In this document: positions 19,328-28,428 of the stretch, in pieces
Layout: every line of letters starts with the position of its first letter
How positions within the stretch are numbered: position 1 is the first letter of the stretch
Source: Arthrobacter alpinus
GTDB lineage: Bacteria > Actinomycetota > Actinomycetes > Actinomycetales > Micrococcaceae
NCBI RefSeq assembly: GCF_001445575.1
Contig: NZ_CP013200.1
Span: 2,480,001-2,544,000, forward strand
Direction: 5' to 3'
DNA length: 64,000 nucleotides
Translations under genes and position numbers: made by a program
The notes under the pieces: model-generated
Told to the model about the DNA's origin: nothing
What the model saw: the letters and a program-made list of their open reading frames with translations, nothing else
Database searches by the model: none

Positions 19328-21133
19328 ATGCTGTTTCGCTTGATCGCCCGTAATCTGGCACCGCATAAGGTGTCATTGATTTCGATTGTGGTGCTGCAAT
19401 TCCTCTCTACCCTCGCCACGCTGTACCTGCCCACGCTCAACGCCGACATCATTGACGAGGGTGTGGTCAAGGGGCAGACCGACGTCATCATGAATCTGGG
19501 CATGTGGATGCTGCTCATTACCGCAGGCCAGGTGGTGTGTGCCATCGCCGCAACGTATCTGAGCGCCAAGCTTGCCATGGGCGTGGGACGGGCCATCCGC
19601 CGTGACCTCTTTGACAAAGTGGAGACGTTTTCCTCCCAAGAAGTGGGCATCATTGGCGCGCCGTCGCTCATCACGCGCACCACTAACGATGTCCAGCAGG
19701 TACAGATGCTGACATTGATGTCTTTCACCATGATGGTCATGGCGCCCATCATGTGTATTGGCGGGATCGTGCTGGCCATGGCCCAGGATGTTCCGCTCTC
19801 CGGGTTGTTGCTGGTTATCCTGCCCGTGCTGATCATCGCCATTGGCTTGATCGTGCGTGTCCTGGTCCCCACGTTCCGCAAAGTTCAGCGCCAACTCGAT
19901 GACATCAATGGTGTGCTGCGCGAACAAATTACCGGCATCAGCGTCATCCGTGCCTTTGGCCGCCGCGACTACGAGGCCGATCGCTTCGCCACCGCCAACG
20001 GAGCACTCACCTCCTCCCAGCTGCGGGCAGGTCGGCTCATGTCGCTGATGTTCCCGACCATCTTCTTCGTGGTCAATGTAACCAGCGTGGGTGTGCTGTG
20101 GTTCGGTGGGCAGCGCATTGACGCCGGCGACATGCAGATCGGCGCCCTGACAGCTTTCCTGAGCTACATTATGCAAATCCTCATGTCCGTCATGATGGCC
20201 ATGTTCATGTTCATGATGATCCCGCGCGCAGCCGTCAGCGCCGAACGGATCATGGAGGTCTTGAACACCGAAGCCAGTGTGGTGGATGGGCCCAACGCCG
20301 TGCACGTCACTCGGCTGGATGGCCGGCTCAGCGTCACAAATGCCACTTTCACCTACCCTGGCGCGCAGTCACCTGTCCTCTCCGGGGTCAGCTTCACGGC
20401 TTCTCCGGGAAGCACGACGGCGATCATTGGCTCTACCGGTAGCGGAAAGTCCACGCTGGTGAACCTCATGCCAAGACTCTTGGAGGCCACCGAGGGTGGC
20501 ATTGAGCTGGGTGGGTACAACATCAAGGACGTCACGCTGAGCGCACTGCGTGGCTCCATTGGGCTGGTACCGCAAAAGGCTTACTTATTCACGGGTACGG
20601 TGGCGAGCAACATTCGCATGGGTAACCCGGAGGCTACGGACGATCAGCTGTGGCATGCATTGGAGACGGCGCAGGCCGCAGGCTTTGTGCGGGACATGCC
20701 GGAAGGCTTGGACGCCCCTATAGAGCAGGGAGGCTCCAACGTCTCCGGTGGACAGCGCCAACGGCTATGTATTGCTCGCGCCATTGCGGCCTCACCGTCC
20801 GTCTACCTTTTTGATGACAGCTTCTCAGCCCTGGACTACGCCACTGACGCGAAGCTGCGGGCCGCCCTGAAACCGGTAACCCGAGAGGCGGCAGTCCTGG
20901 TGGTGGCACAAAGGGTCGCCACCATCAAGGATGCGGACAACATTCTGGTCCTGGATGAGGGACTGCTGGTAGGTCAAGGAACCCATGAGCAGTTGTTGCT
21001 GAGCTGCCCCACGTACCAAGAGATCGTCAACTCCCAGCTAGGAGCTGACGACGACCCCGGCGCCCCGGCGTTGGACAGTGCGGGGTTGGACACCGATAGG
21101 GCAGACTTTGGCAGTAAAGGGGGTCACTCATGA
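19328..21133 (+). CDS. ABC exporter half-transporter, degenerate-site subunit
   Basis: A 601-residue type IV ABC exporter: about six transmembrane helices in residues 1-320, then an ATPase domain. Walker A is GSTGSGKST, the signature is VSGGQRQR, and Walker B reads YLFDDSFSALD, with Asp where the catalytic Glu normally is. That is the pattern of the non-catalytic site in heterodimeric exporters such as TM287/288 and BmrCD. ATG 19328 has AGGAGG four bases upstream and is preferred over ATG 19301. The partner gene follows with a 4-nt overlap. Likely a multidrug or lipid exporter; the substrate is unknown. Confidence 0.9.
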   Translation: MLFRLIARNLAPHKVSLISIVVLQFLSTLATLYLPTLNADIIDEGVVKGQTDVIMNLGMWMLLITAGQVVCAIAATYLSAKLAMGVGRAIRRDLFDKVETFSSQEVGIIGAPSLITRTTNDVQQVQMLTLMSFTMMVMAPIMCIGGIVLAMAQDVPLSGLLLVILPVLIIAIGLIVRVLVPTFRKVQRQLDDINGVLREQITGISVIRAFGRRDYEADRFATANGALTSSQLRAGRLMSLMFPTIFFVVNVTSVGVLWFGGQRIDAGDMQIGALTAFLSYIMQILMSVMMAMFMFMMIPRAAVSAERIMEVLNTEASVVDGPNAVHVTRLDGRLSVTNATFTYPGAQSPVLSGVSFTASPGSTTAIIGSTGSGKSTLVNLMPRLLEATEGGIELGGYNIKDVTLSALRGSIGLVPQKAYLFTGTVASNIRMGNPEATDDQLWHALETAQAAGFVRDMPEGLDAPIEQGGSNVSGGQRQRLCIARAIAASPSVYLFDDSFSALDYATDAKLRAALKPVTREAAVLVVAQRVATIKDADNILVLDEGLLVGQGTHEQLLLSCPTYQEIVNSQLGADDDPGAPALDSAGLDTDRADFGSKGGHS

Positions 21134-23067
21134 CTATGATGCGCGGAGGCCGCGGTGGGGGCCCACCTCAAAAGGCCATATCTTTTGGCCCGAGCCTGAA
21201 ACGAATCTTGGGGCTTATGGCCCCGGACAAGCTACGCATCACCTTGGTGGTGATCATGGCAGCAATCTCTGTAGGGCTGTCCGTGGTTGCCCCAAAGATC
21301 CTCGGCAACGCCACCGACATCATCTTCGACGGAGTGGTGGGCAAGATGCTCGGCCAGTTCCCGGCCGGTACCACCAAGGCCCAAGCCGTTGCCGCGCTGC
21401 ACGCTCAGGGGCAGGGGCAACTGGCGGATATGCTCAACGCCATGAACGTGGTGCCGGGCCAGGGCATGGACCTGGCCGCCCTCGGTCAGGTACTCGTGAT
21501 TGTCCTGAGCCTGTATATAGCGGCCTTCTTCTTCAACTGGGGTCAGGGCTTCGTCACCACGGGGATTGTCCAGCGAGCCATGTACAGACTGCGCCGCGAC
21601 ATCGAGGCGAAGCTGGACCGCTTGCCAATGTCGCACTTCCAGGAGGAATCTCGCGGCGATGTTCTTTCCCGTGTCACCAATGACATCGACAACTTCTCCC
21701 AAACCCTGAACCAGACACTGACTCAGATCCTCATCGCCGTCCTGACGGTATGTGGCGTCCTAGCCATGATGTTCTCCATCTCGCCCCTACTGGCTGGCAT
21801 CTCCCTCGTGACGGTGCCCATCATCGCCGTCATCACCATCATGATCGCTAAGCGCTCGCAGGTGCAGTTCGCGGCTCAATGGAAGAGCACCGGCGAGCTC
21901 AACGGTCATGTGGAGGAAATGTTCACGGGCCACGAGATCGTCAAGGCTTTCGGCCAGCAGAAGCAGGCCATCGAGAAGTTCCGGGTCTCCAACGATTCCT
22001 TGTATGAATCAAGCGCCAAGGCGCAGTTCATCTCCGGCATCATCATGCCCAGCACCAACTTCATCTCCAACCTCAACTACGTGGTGGTTGCGGTGCTTGG
22101 TGGCATCCAGGTCGCCCAGGGCGTCCTCACGATTGGTAGCGTGCAGGCGTTCATCCAGTACTCGCGCCAATTCAGTCAGCCCATGGCCCAGATTGCCAGC
22201 ATGATCAACTTGCTCCAATCTGGTGTTGCCTCCGCCGAGCGCGTCTTTGACTTGCTCGATGCCACGGAACAGACGCCCGATCACGTCCCGGCCGCGAAGC
22301 TTGCAAAACCCAAGGGTCGCGTGGTGTTTGACCACGTCAACTTCGGCTACAAGCCGGGGGAGCCGCTCATCAAGGACCTCTCTCTCGTGGCCGAGCCAGG
22401 GGAGACCGTGGCCATTGTGGGGCCTACCGGTGCCGGCAAGACCACCTTGGTGAACCTGCTCATGCGCTTTTACGAGATTGACTCTGGCACCATCACGGTT
22501 GACGGGGTCAACACGGCCCACCTCAGCCGCGATGACCTGCGCAGCCAGTTCGGCATGGTGCTTCAGGACGCGTGGCTCTTTGGTGGCACCATCAGGGAGA
22601 ACCTGGCGTACGGCAAGCTGGGTGCTACCGAGGAGGAGATCGTGGAAGCGGCCGTGGCAACGCATGTGGATCACTTTGTCCGTTCCCTCCCGGATGGTTA
22701 TGACACGGTGCTAGCGGACGACGGCGGCGGGCTGAGTCAGGGGCAACGGCAGCTCATGACGATTGCTAGGGCCTGGATCGCCAATCCGGGCATTCTGATC
22801 TTGGACGAGGCCACCAGTAGCGTGGATACTCGCACCGAGGTCATGATCCGCCAAGCCATGAATAAGCTGCGCGCCAACCGGACCAGCTTTGTTATTGCTC
22901 ACAGGCTCTCCACTATTCGCGATGCCGACCTCATACTGGTGATGGATAGTGGTCGCATTATTGAGCAGGGCAGCCATGACGTGCTGCTCGCTCACAGGGG
23001 TTTCTATTACGATCTGTATATGAGCCAATTTGGCGATCCAATGGTGGAAGAGGTGAGCCGGGCATGA
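21130..23067 (+). CDS. ABC exporter half-transporter, catalytic subunit
   Basis: A 645-residue partner of the preceding protein. The N-terminal transmembrane domain has an extra Gln/Ala/Met-rich stretch (residues ~80-120) between the first two helices. The ATPase has Walker A GPTGAGKTT, signature LSQGQRQL (Gln in place of the second Gly) and Walker B LILDEATSSVD with a proper catalytic Glu. So in the heterodimer one ATP site is complete (this Walker B with the partner's VSGGQ) and the other is degenerate, which fits the TM287/288 type. Overlaps its neighbours on both sides by 4 nt. Confidence 0.9.
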   Translation: MTMMRGGRGGGPPQKAISFGPSLKRILGLMAPDKLRITLVVIMAAISVGLSVVAPKILGNATDIIFDGVVGKMLGQFPAGTTKAQAVAALHAQGQGQLADMLNAMNVVPGQGMDLAALGQVLVIVLSLYIAAFFFNWGQGFVTTGIVQRAMYRLRRDIEAKLDRLPMSHFQEESRGDVLSRVTNDIDNFSQTLNQTLTQILIAVLTVCGVLAMMFSISPLLAGISLVTVPIIAVITIMIAKRSQVQFAAQWKSTGELNGHVEEMFTGHEIVKAFGQQKQAIEKFRVSNDSLYESSAKAQFISGIIMPSTNFISNLNYVVVAVLGGIQVAQGVLTIGSVQAFIQYSRQFSQPMAQIASMINLLQSGVASAERVFDLLDATEQTPDHVPAAKLAKPKGRVVFDHVNFGYKPGEPLIKDLSLVAEPGETVAIVGPTGAGKTTLVNLLMRFYEIDSGTITVDGVNTAHLSRDDLRSQFGMVLQDAWLFGGTIRENLAYGKLGATEEEIVEAAVATHVDHFVRSLPDGYDTVLADDGGGLSQGQRQLMTIARAWIANPGILILDEATSSVDTRTEVMIRQAMNKLRANRTSFVIAHRLSTIRDADLILVMDSGRIIEQGSHDVLLAHRGFYYDLYMSQFGDPMVEEVSRA

Positions 23068-23453
23068 ACTCCATGGATGTATTGATGCGCAGGTGGCGAT
23101 TGGACTTGGAATCGACGGTGCCACCGTTTGAACAGGTCAGGCTGCGGATTCTGGATCTAGCCTCTTCAGGTGAGCTGGCGGTGGGCACCAAACTGCCCTC
23201 GGTGCGTGCCCTGGCCGGAGATCTAGGGGTCGCGGCCAACACTGTTGCCCGGGCATACCGGGAATTGGAGCAGGCAGGCATTGTGATCACAGCGGGGCGC
23301 AGCGGCACGGCCATTGCCTCCGGGGGTGACAAGATTGCCGCCCAAGTGGCCGACGCCGCGGACTCTTATGCCGCCGTCGTGCGTGATTTGGGGATGCCAC
23401 GCACTCAGGCTCTGCGCATTGTCTCCGCCGCTCTGGAACGCAACAATGGCTAA
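23064..23453 (+). CDS. GntR-family regulator (YtrA-like)
   Basis: A 129-residue short GntR protein: winged helix at about residues 15-85 (PPFEQVRLRILDLASSGEL, LPSVRALAGDLGVAANTVARAYRELEQAG) and a short helical tail instead of a ligand domain, as in the YtrA subfamily that sits with ABC transporter genes. It overlaps the exporter gene by 4 nt, so it is probably an autoregulator of this operon. No operator could be assigned with confidence upstream of 19328. Its inducer may be a drug or cell-envelope stress (inference from the family). Confidence 0.88.
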   Translation: MNSMDVLMRRWRLDLESTVPPFEQVRLRILDLASSGELAVGTKLPSVRALAGDLGVAANTVARAYRELEQAGIVITAGRSGTAIASGGDKIAAQVADAADSYAAVVRDLGMPRTQALRIVSAALERNNG

Positions 23454-23469
23454 TTCCAGAGCCGTGGGC

Positions 23470-23487
23470 GCCGGTTGAGGAACCGGC
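23470..23487 (+). terminator. Small hairpin after gntR
   Basis: GCCGGTT-GAGG-AACCGGC, a 7-bp stem with 4-nt loop, without a U-tract. It separates the exporter operon from the uvrA promoter. Confidence 0.4.
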
Positions 23488-23489
23488 AT

Positions 23490-23505
23490 TCGAACGAACA
23501 TTCGA
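23490..23505. promoter_or_regulatory. LexA (SOS) box of uvrA
   Basis: TCGAAC-N4-ATTCGA matches the actinobacterial LexA consensus TCGAAC-N4-GTTCGA with one mismatch. It directly abuts the -10 box at 23507, so LexA binding would block RNA polymerase. uvrA is a known SOS gene in related bacteria. Confidence 0.8.
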
Positions 23506-23506
23506 T

Positions 23507-23512
23507 TATACT
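23507..23512 (+). promoter_or_regulatory. uvrA -10 box
   Basis: TATACT, immediately after the LexA box and about 76 nt upstream of the uvrA ATG. Confidence 0.6.
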
Positions 23513-23588
23513 CATGTAGGAACACACCATGTGGCGGACGCTCGCCACGTGCAGCGGCTCAGCCGTGGACTGCTACGCGAAGGAAATA

Positions 23589-26468
23589 ATGGCCCAGTCA
23601 GCAACACCTGTGAATGCCGCCCGCCCGGATTTGTCACGCCTGATTGTCAAGGGTGCCCGGGAGAATAATCTGCGCAACGTCGACCTTGACCTGCCCCGCG
23701 ACTCCATGATCGTCTTCACAGGGTTGTCCGGTTCAGGCAAGTCCTCTCTCGCCTTCGACACCATCTTTGCCGAGGGTCAGCGCCGCTATGTGGAGTCCCT
23801 CTCCGCCTATGCGCGGCAGTTCCTGGGCCAGGTGGACAAGCCGGATGTTGACTTCATTGAAGGTCTGTCCCCGGCAGTATCCATCGATCAAAAGTCGACG
23901 TCGAAGAACCCGCGTTCCACGGTGGGCACCATCACCGAGATTTACGATTACATGCGCCTGCTCTGGGCCCGTGTAGGTACGCCGCACTGCCCTGTTTGTG
24001 GCGAGCCCATCGCCAAGCAGACGCCGCAGCAGATTGTGGATCAGCTGCTGGAAATGCCCGAAGGTACCCGCTTCCAGATATTGGCCCCCGTAGTTCGTGA
24101 CCGCAAGGGTGAGTTCGTTGAACTGTTCAAGGAGCTCACAGCCAAGGGTTACTCGCGTGCCAAGGTAGATGGCGAGCAAGTTCAGCTCAGCGATCCGCCC
24201 AAACTGAAGAAGACGTTCAAGCACACCATCGAGGTAGTGGTTGACCGTTTGGTGGTCAAGGATGGCATTCAACAGCGCCTCACCGACTCTGTGGAAACCG
24301 CCCTGGGCCTGGCCGATGGCCGTGTGCTGGCGGAACTGGTGGACCTTGATGCCGGCGACGACGGACGGATCCGCTCCTTCTCGGAGAACCTTGCCTGCCC
24401 CAACGAGCACCCGCTCGCCATTGACGAGATTGAGCCACGCTCCTTCTCCTTCAACAACCCCTTCGGGGCCTGCAGCGCCTGTAGCGGTATTGGTACCAAA
24501 CTGGAAGTGGATGAGGAGCTGGTAGTTCCCAACCCGTTCCTGTCCTTGCGCGAAGGCGCCATTGCTCCGTGGTCGCTGGGAACAGCCACCACCGAGTACT
24601 GGAACCGGCTCCTTGAAGGTCTGGCCACTGAGCTGGACTTCAAGATGGAGACCCCGTGGAATAAGTTGGACACCGATTCCCGCACCGCCATCCTGTACGG
24701 CAAGGACCACAAGGTAGTGGTTCAGTACAAGAACCGCTTTGGCCGTGAACGTAAATACAGCACCGGCTTTGAAGGTGCCATCCAGTACATTCACCGCAAG
24801 CACGGCGAGACCGAATCCGATTCCGCCCGTGACCGCTACGAAGAGTACATGCGCCAGATTCCGTGCCCCGCCTGTGGCGGTGCGCGGCTGAACCCGGCCT
24901 CCCTCTCGGTGCTGATCAACGACAAGAACATTGCCGAGGTCTGCGCCCTGTCCATGCGCGACTGCTTTGACTTCCTCTCCAACCTTGTCCTCACGGGCCG
25001 CGAAGCACAGATTGCCAGCCAGGTGCTGAAGGAAATCCAGGCCCGCCTGAAGTTCCTGCTCGATGTCGGTTTGGAATACCTGAACCTGGAACGCGCCTCT
25101 GCCACGCTCTCCGGCGGCGAAGCCCAGCGCATCCGTCTGGCCACCCAGATTGGCTCCGGTCTGGTGGGCGTGTTGTACGTGCTCGATGAGCCGTCCATTG
25201 GTTTGCACCAGCGCGATAATCGCCGCCTCATTGGCACCCTGACACGTCTGCGGGACTTGGGCAACACGCTCATTGTGGTGGAGCATGACGAGGACACCAT
25301 CAAGGAAGCCGACTGGATCGTTGACATTGGCCCCGGCGCCGGTGAGCACGGCGGCGAAGTGGTGCACTCAGGTTCCCTGCCGGATCTGTTGGCGAACACC
25401 CGGTCCTTGACCGGTGATTACCTCTCCGGGCGCAAGTCCATCGCACTGCCCGCCAAGCGGCGCAAGTATGACAAAGCACGGGAGCTCGCCGTGATCGGGG
25501 CGCGTGAAAACAATCTCCTCAACATTGACGTGAAGTTCCCTTTGGGGGTCCTGACAGCTGTTACAGGTGTCAGTGGCTCCGGTAAGTCAACGCTGGTGAA
25601 CGAGATCCTGTACAAGGTGCTGGCCAATAAGCTCAATGGCGCCAAGCAGGTTGCCGGGCGCCACCTGCGCATCGACGGCCTGGAACACCTGGACAAGGTG
25701 GTGCACGTTGACCAGAGCCCCATTGGCCGCACCCCGCGCTCCAACCCGGCCACCTATACGGGCGTTTTTGACAACATTCGCAAGCTCTTCGCCGAGACCA
25801 ACGAATCCAAGATGCGCGGCTACCAGCCGGGCCGCTTCTCCTTCAACGTCAAGGGTGGGCGCTGCGAAGCCTGCACCGGTGACGGCACGCTGAAGATCGA
25901 AATGAACTTCCTGCCGGACGTTTACGTGCCCTGCGAGGTCTGCCACGGTGCCCGCTACAACCGCGAAACCCTCGAGGTGCACTACAAGGGCAAGTCCATT
26001 GCCGACGTCCTGAACATGCCCATCGAGGAGGGCGCCGATTTCTTCGCCGCCTTCACCCCCATTGCCCGGCACCTGCGCACGCTGGTCGACGTCGGACTCG
26101 GTTACGTTCGCCTGGGCCAGGCCTCCACCACGCTCTCCGGCGGCGAGGCGCAGCGTGTCAAGCTCGCTGCAGAACTGCAGAAGCGCTCCAACGGTCGCAG
26201 CATCTACGTGCTCGATGAACCCACCACCGGCCTGCATTTCGAAGACATTCGCAAACTGCTGTTGGTCCTGCAGGGGCTCGTTGACAAGGGCAACACCGTC
26301 ATCGTCATCGAGCACAACCTCGATGTCATCAAGAGCGCTGACTGGATCGTGGATCTGGGGCCCGACGGCGGTACCGGCGGTGGCCGCGTGGTCGCCACCG
26401 GTACCCCGGAGAAGCTCGCCAAGAACAAGGAGAGCCACACGGCAACCTTCCTGCGCGAGGTTCTCTAG
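23589..26468 (+). CDS. uvrA: Excinuclease ABC subunit A
   Basis: The damage-recognition ATPase of nucleotide excision repair. The 959-residue protein has two ABC modules: Walker [10 protein letters not shown] near the N-terminus and GVSGSGKST in the second half; signatures [13 protein letters not shown] and [13 protein letters not shown]; and [14 protein letters not shown] / [14 protein letters not shown]. Zinc-binding cysteine pairs are visible at CPVCGEP, CSACSG, CPACGG and in CEACTG...CEVCHG. ATG 23589 has AAGGA five bases upstream; the longer frame to 23529 has no such site. Expression should be DNA-damage inducible through the LexA box. Long antisense frames over it are shadows. Confidence 0.97.
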   Translation: MAQSATPVNAARPDLSRLIVKGARENNLRNVDLDLPRDSMIVFTGLSGSGKSSLAFDTIFAEGQRRYVESLSAYARQFLGQVDKPDVDFIEGLSPAVSIDQKSTSKNPRSTVGTITEIYDYMRLLWARVGTPHCPVCGEPIAKQTPQQIVDQLLEMPEGTRFQILAPVVRDRKGEFVELFKELTAKGYSRAKVDGEQVQLSDPPKLKKTFKHTIEVVVDRLVVKDGIQQRLTDSVETALGLADGRVLAELVDLDAGDDGRIRSFSENLACPNEHPLAIDEIEPRSFSFNNPFGACSACSGIGTKLEVDEELVVPNPFLSLREGAIAPWSLGTATTEYWNRLLEGLATELDFKMETPWNKLDTDSRTAILYGKDHKVVVQYKNRFGRERKYSTGFEGAIQYIHRKHGETESDSARDRYEEYMRQIPCPACGGARLNPASLSVLINDKNIAEVCALSMRDCFDFLSNLVLTGREAQIASQVLKEIQARLKFLLDVGLEYLNLERASATLSGGEAQRIRLATQIGSGLVGVLYVLDEPSIGLHQRDNRRLIGTLTRLRDLGNTLIVVEHDEDTIKEADWIVDIGPGAGEHGGEVVHSGSLPDLLANTRSLTGDYLSGRKSIALPAKRRKYDKARELAVIGARENNLLNIDVKFPLGVLTAVTGVSGSGKSTLVNEILYKVLANKLNGAKQVAGRHLRIDGLEHLDKVVHVDQSPIGRTPRSNPATYTGVFDNIRKLFAETNESKMRGYQPGRFSFNVKGGRCEACTGDGTLKIEMNFLPDVYVPCEVCHGARYNRETLEVHYKGKSIADVLNMPIEEGADFFAAFTPIARHLRTLVDVGLGYVRLGQASTTLSGGEAQRVKLAAELQKRSNGRSIYVLDEPTTGLHFEDIRKLLLVLQGLVDKGNTVIVIEHNLDVIKSADWIVDLGPDGGTGGGRVVATGTPEKLAKNKESHTATFLREVL

Positions 26469-26480
26469 GCCCCACCGACC

Positions 26481-26658
26481 GGCCCGGGAAATCGCTGACG
26501 CGATTTCCCGGGAACATGGTCGGCGTGGGCCCACCCACGCCCTCGGAATGAGCGCCTCGCTTCGGGGCCCTCGGGCGCGTGGGCCCACCCACACTGTTCC
26601 GGCCCGGGAAATCGCTGACGCGATTTCCCGGGAACCTGGCCGGCGTGGGCCCACCCAC
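26481..26658. repeat. Two-copy hairpin repeat with GTGGGCCCAC ends
   Basis: Each ~58-bp unit has a 13-bp perfect hairpin (CCCGGGAAATCGC-TGAC-GCGATTTCCCGGG, at 26483-26512 and 26603-26632) followed by a GTGGGCCCACCCAC palindrome. The copies are 120 bp apart and differ at two positions. A third GTGGGCCCACCCAC lies between them at 26579. The first hairpin would also terminate uvrA. This fills the 265-bp gap before the next gene. Confidence 0.75.
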
Positions 26659-26733
26659 CGAGCCGGTAGCCCATCTCATGTATGCCTCCTGCTGCATGGA
26701 TGGGCACGGTGACGGTCCGGTCGTGAGAAACTG

Positions 26734-28185
26734 GTGGACGTGAGTACAGTGATTCCTGCCATGACTGCGGGCAAAAAACGTGACAACCTGCCCTGGATGG
26801 TTCTTTTCGACCTCGACGGGACGCTCGTTGACCCCGCCGGTGGCATCACCGGCGGGGTGGCATTTGCCCTGCGTTCCTTGGGCCTGCCTGTGCCGGAGAC
26901 CGACGTGCTCAATATGATGATCGGCCCCAAGTTGGCCGACGCACTGGTCAACATTGCCGGGGTCCCCGAGGCCCAGGTCGATGGCGTGATCGCCGCCTAC
27001 CGGGCCTGGTATGCAGAGCACGGCATGGCCATGTCGCAGGTTTACCCGGGCGTCCGTGAGCTGCTGACGCAGTTGAAGGACAGCGGCGTTTACCTCGCCG
27101 TTGCCACGCAAAAGCCCGAGCCGCTGGCCAAAAAGCTGCTGGCACATCACGGTATCCACACCCTGTTCCACACCATTCGCGGTTCTCACGCTGATGAAAC
27201 ACTGAAGCCCGGGGATCCGCAGTACCGCCCTGGCAAGACTGAGATTGTTGCTGCCGCACTGGCCGACACCTCAGCTATGGCCGCACTCGTTGTCGCACCC
27301 GGCACGGAGCTCACCGCTGTCATGGTGGGGGACCGGCACCAGGATGTGAAGGGGGCCCGGAACAACGGACTTGAGTGCATCGGGGTTGCCTGGGGATTTG
27401 CCGCAGAAGGTGAGTTGACAGCGGCAGGAGCTGCCGCCGTCGTCCATTCCACACAGGAATTGGCTACGGAATTGGCTGGCACGGGAACCCGAACAGTTCT
27501 AGCAGGGGGCCCGACCATGGCGCTGTATGACGCAACCCGGCTGCTGACCCGCGGCACCATAGCGGCCGTCTGCCGGCCTACCGTGGAGGGCCTCGAGAAC
27601 GTGCCCACCGACGGGCCATTTATTGTGGCGCCCAATCACCTCTCCTTCTTCGATTCAGTAATTGTTCAGGCGCTTACCCCGCGGCCCGTGTCCTTCTTTG
27701 CGAAGGCTGAATATTTCACGGGGAAGGGTGTCAAGGGCAAACTCATGAAATCCTTCTTCGAGTCCGTGAATTCCATTCCGGTGGAACGTGGCGAACAGGC
27801 GGCCAGCGTGCAGGCACTCAAGACGCTGCTTGATATTTTGGGTCGGAATGAAGGCGTGGGGATCTACCCTGAGGGAACTCGCTCCCGTGATGGCATTTTG
27901 TACCGTGGCCGAACAGGCGTGGGTTGGCTGGCACTGACCACCGGCGCTCCCGTGGTTCCCGTGGGGATCATTGGCACCGAAAAGCTACAGCCTGCCGGAA
28001 GCAAAGGCTTCCGGCCTGCCCGGTTCACGCTGCGCTTTGGCAAGCCGTTGTACTTCGATAAAACCGGGCCGGACCATTCGCTGCCGGCTCGTCGTCTGGT
28101 CACTGACACCATCATGGACGCGATCGCCGAGCTCACCGGCCAGGAACGAAGCACCAAATACAACCAGAGCCCTGTCGTCGAATAG
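26734..28185 (+). CDS. HAD phosphatase fused to 1-acyl-glycerol-3-phosphate acyltransferase
   Basis: A 483-residue two-domain protein. Residues ~22-245 form a HAD hydrolase: nucleophile motif FDLDGT at 25-30, MVGDRHQDVKGARNNG around 197-211. Residues ~265-465 form a PlsC acyltransferase: NHLSFFD at 301-307 (the HX4D catalytic pair), substrate motif YPEGTRS at 378-384, and VPVGIIGTE. PlsC makes phosphatidic acid from lysophosphatidic acid at the membrane. A HAD partner could act on the phosphate of a lipid precursor or be a glycolate-phosphatase-like enzyme; its substrate is unknown. Start is GTG 26734 or GTG 26740; neither has a strong ribosome site. Repeat clusters flank it on both sides. 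Confidence 0.85.
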   Translation: MDVSTVIPAMTAGKKRDNLPWMVLFDLDGTLVDPAGGITGGVAFALRSLGLPVPETDVLNMMIGPKLADALVNIAGVPEAQVDGVIAAYRAWYAEHGMAMSQVYPGVRELLTQLKDSGVYLAVATQKPEPLAKKLLAHHGIHTLFHTIRGSHADETLKPGDPQYRPGKTEIVAAALADTSAMAALVVAPGTELTAVMVGDRHQDVKGARNNGLECIGVAWGFAAEGELTAAGAAAVVHSTQELATELAGTGTRTVLAGGPTMALYDATRLLTRGTIAAVCRPTVEGLENVPTDGPFIVAPNHLSFFDSVIVQALTPRPVSFFAKAEYFTGKGVKGKLMKSFFESVNSIPVERGEQAASVQALKTLLDILGRNEGVGIYPEGTRSRDGILYRGRTGVGWLALTTGAPVVPVGIIGTEKLQPAGSKGFRPARFTLRFGKPLYFDKTGPDHSLPARRLVTDTIMDAIAELTGQERSTKYNQSPVVE

Positions 28186-28201
28186 TCCCCAACCGCTCCC
28201 A

Positions 28202-28360
28202 CCGCTCGCAAGCTCGCCGCGGGTCCCTCGCGGTTGTGGGCCCAACGTGCCAGCCTGGCAAGCGTGGGCCCACCCAAGTACTAGCCGCCGTTCGCAAGCT
28301 CGCCGCGGATCCCTCGCGGTTGTGGGCCCAGCGTGCCAACCTGGCAAGCGGGGCCCCACC
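28202..28360. repeat. Two-copy 73-bp intergenic repeat
   Basis: Copies 28202-28274 and 28288-28360 differ at about six positions. Each contains GCAAGCTCGCCGCGG, GTGGGCCCA, a small TGCCA-N3-TGGCA hairpin, and a final GGGCCCACC-like end, shared with the repeats at 26481. It lies in the 243-bp gap between the fusion gene and uvrC, which has no ORF I can support. Confidence 0.7.
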
Positions 28361-28416
28361 ACGCCCTCCCGCGGGTGCCTCGGGCGCGTGGGCTTCGGCA
28401 TCCTATGGGCCCAGAC

Positions 28417-28422
28417 TAGGAT
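28417..28422 (+). promoter_or_regulatory. -10 box for leaderless uvrC transcript
   Basis: TAGGAT ends 6 nt before the GTG start of uvrC. No LexA box is seen nearby. Confidence 0.45.
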
Positions 28423-28428
28423 AGACGT

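Noticed and set aside
23733..25367. 544-codon minus-strand frame over uvrA
   Set aside because: Antisense shadow; composition typical of reversed GC-rich coding sequence.
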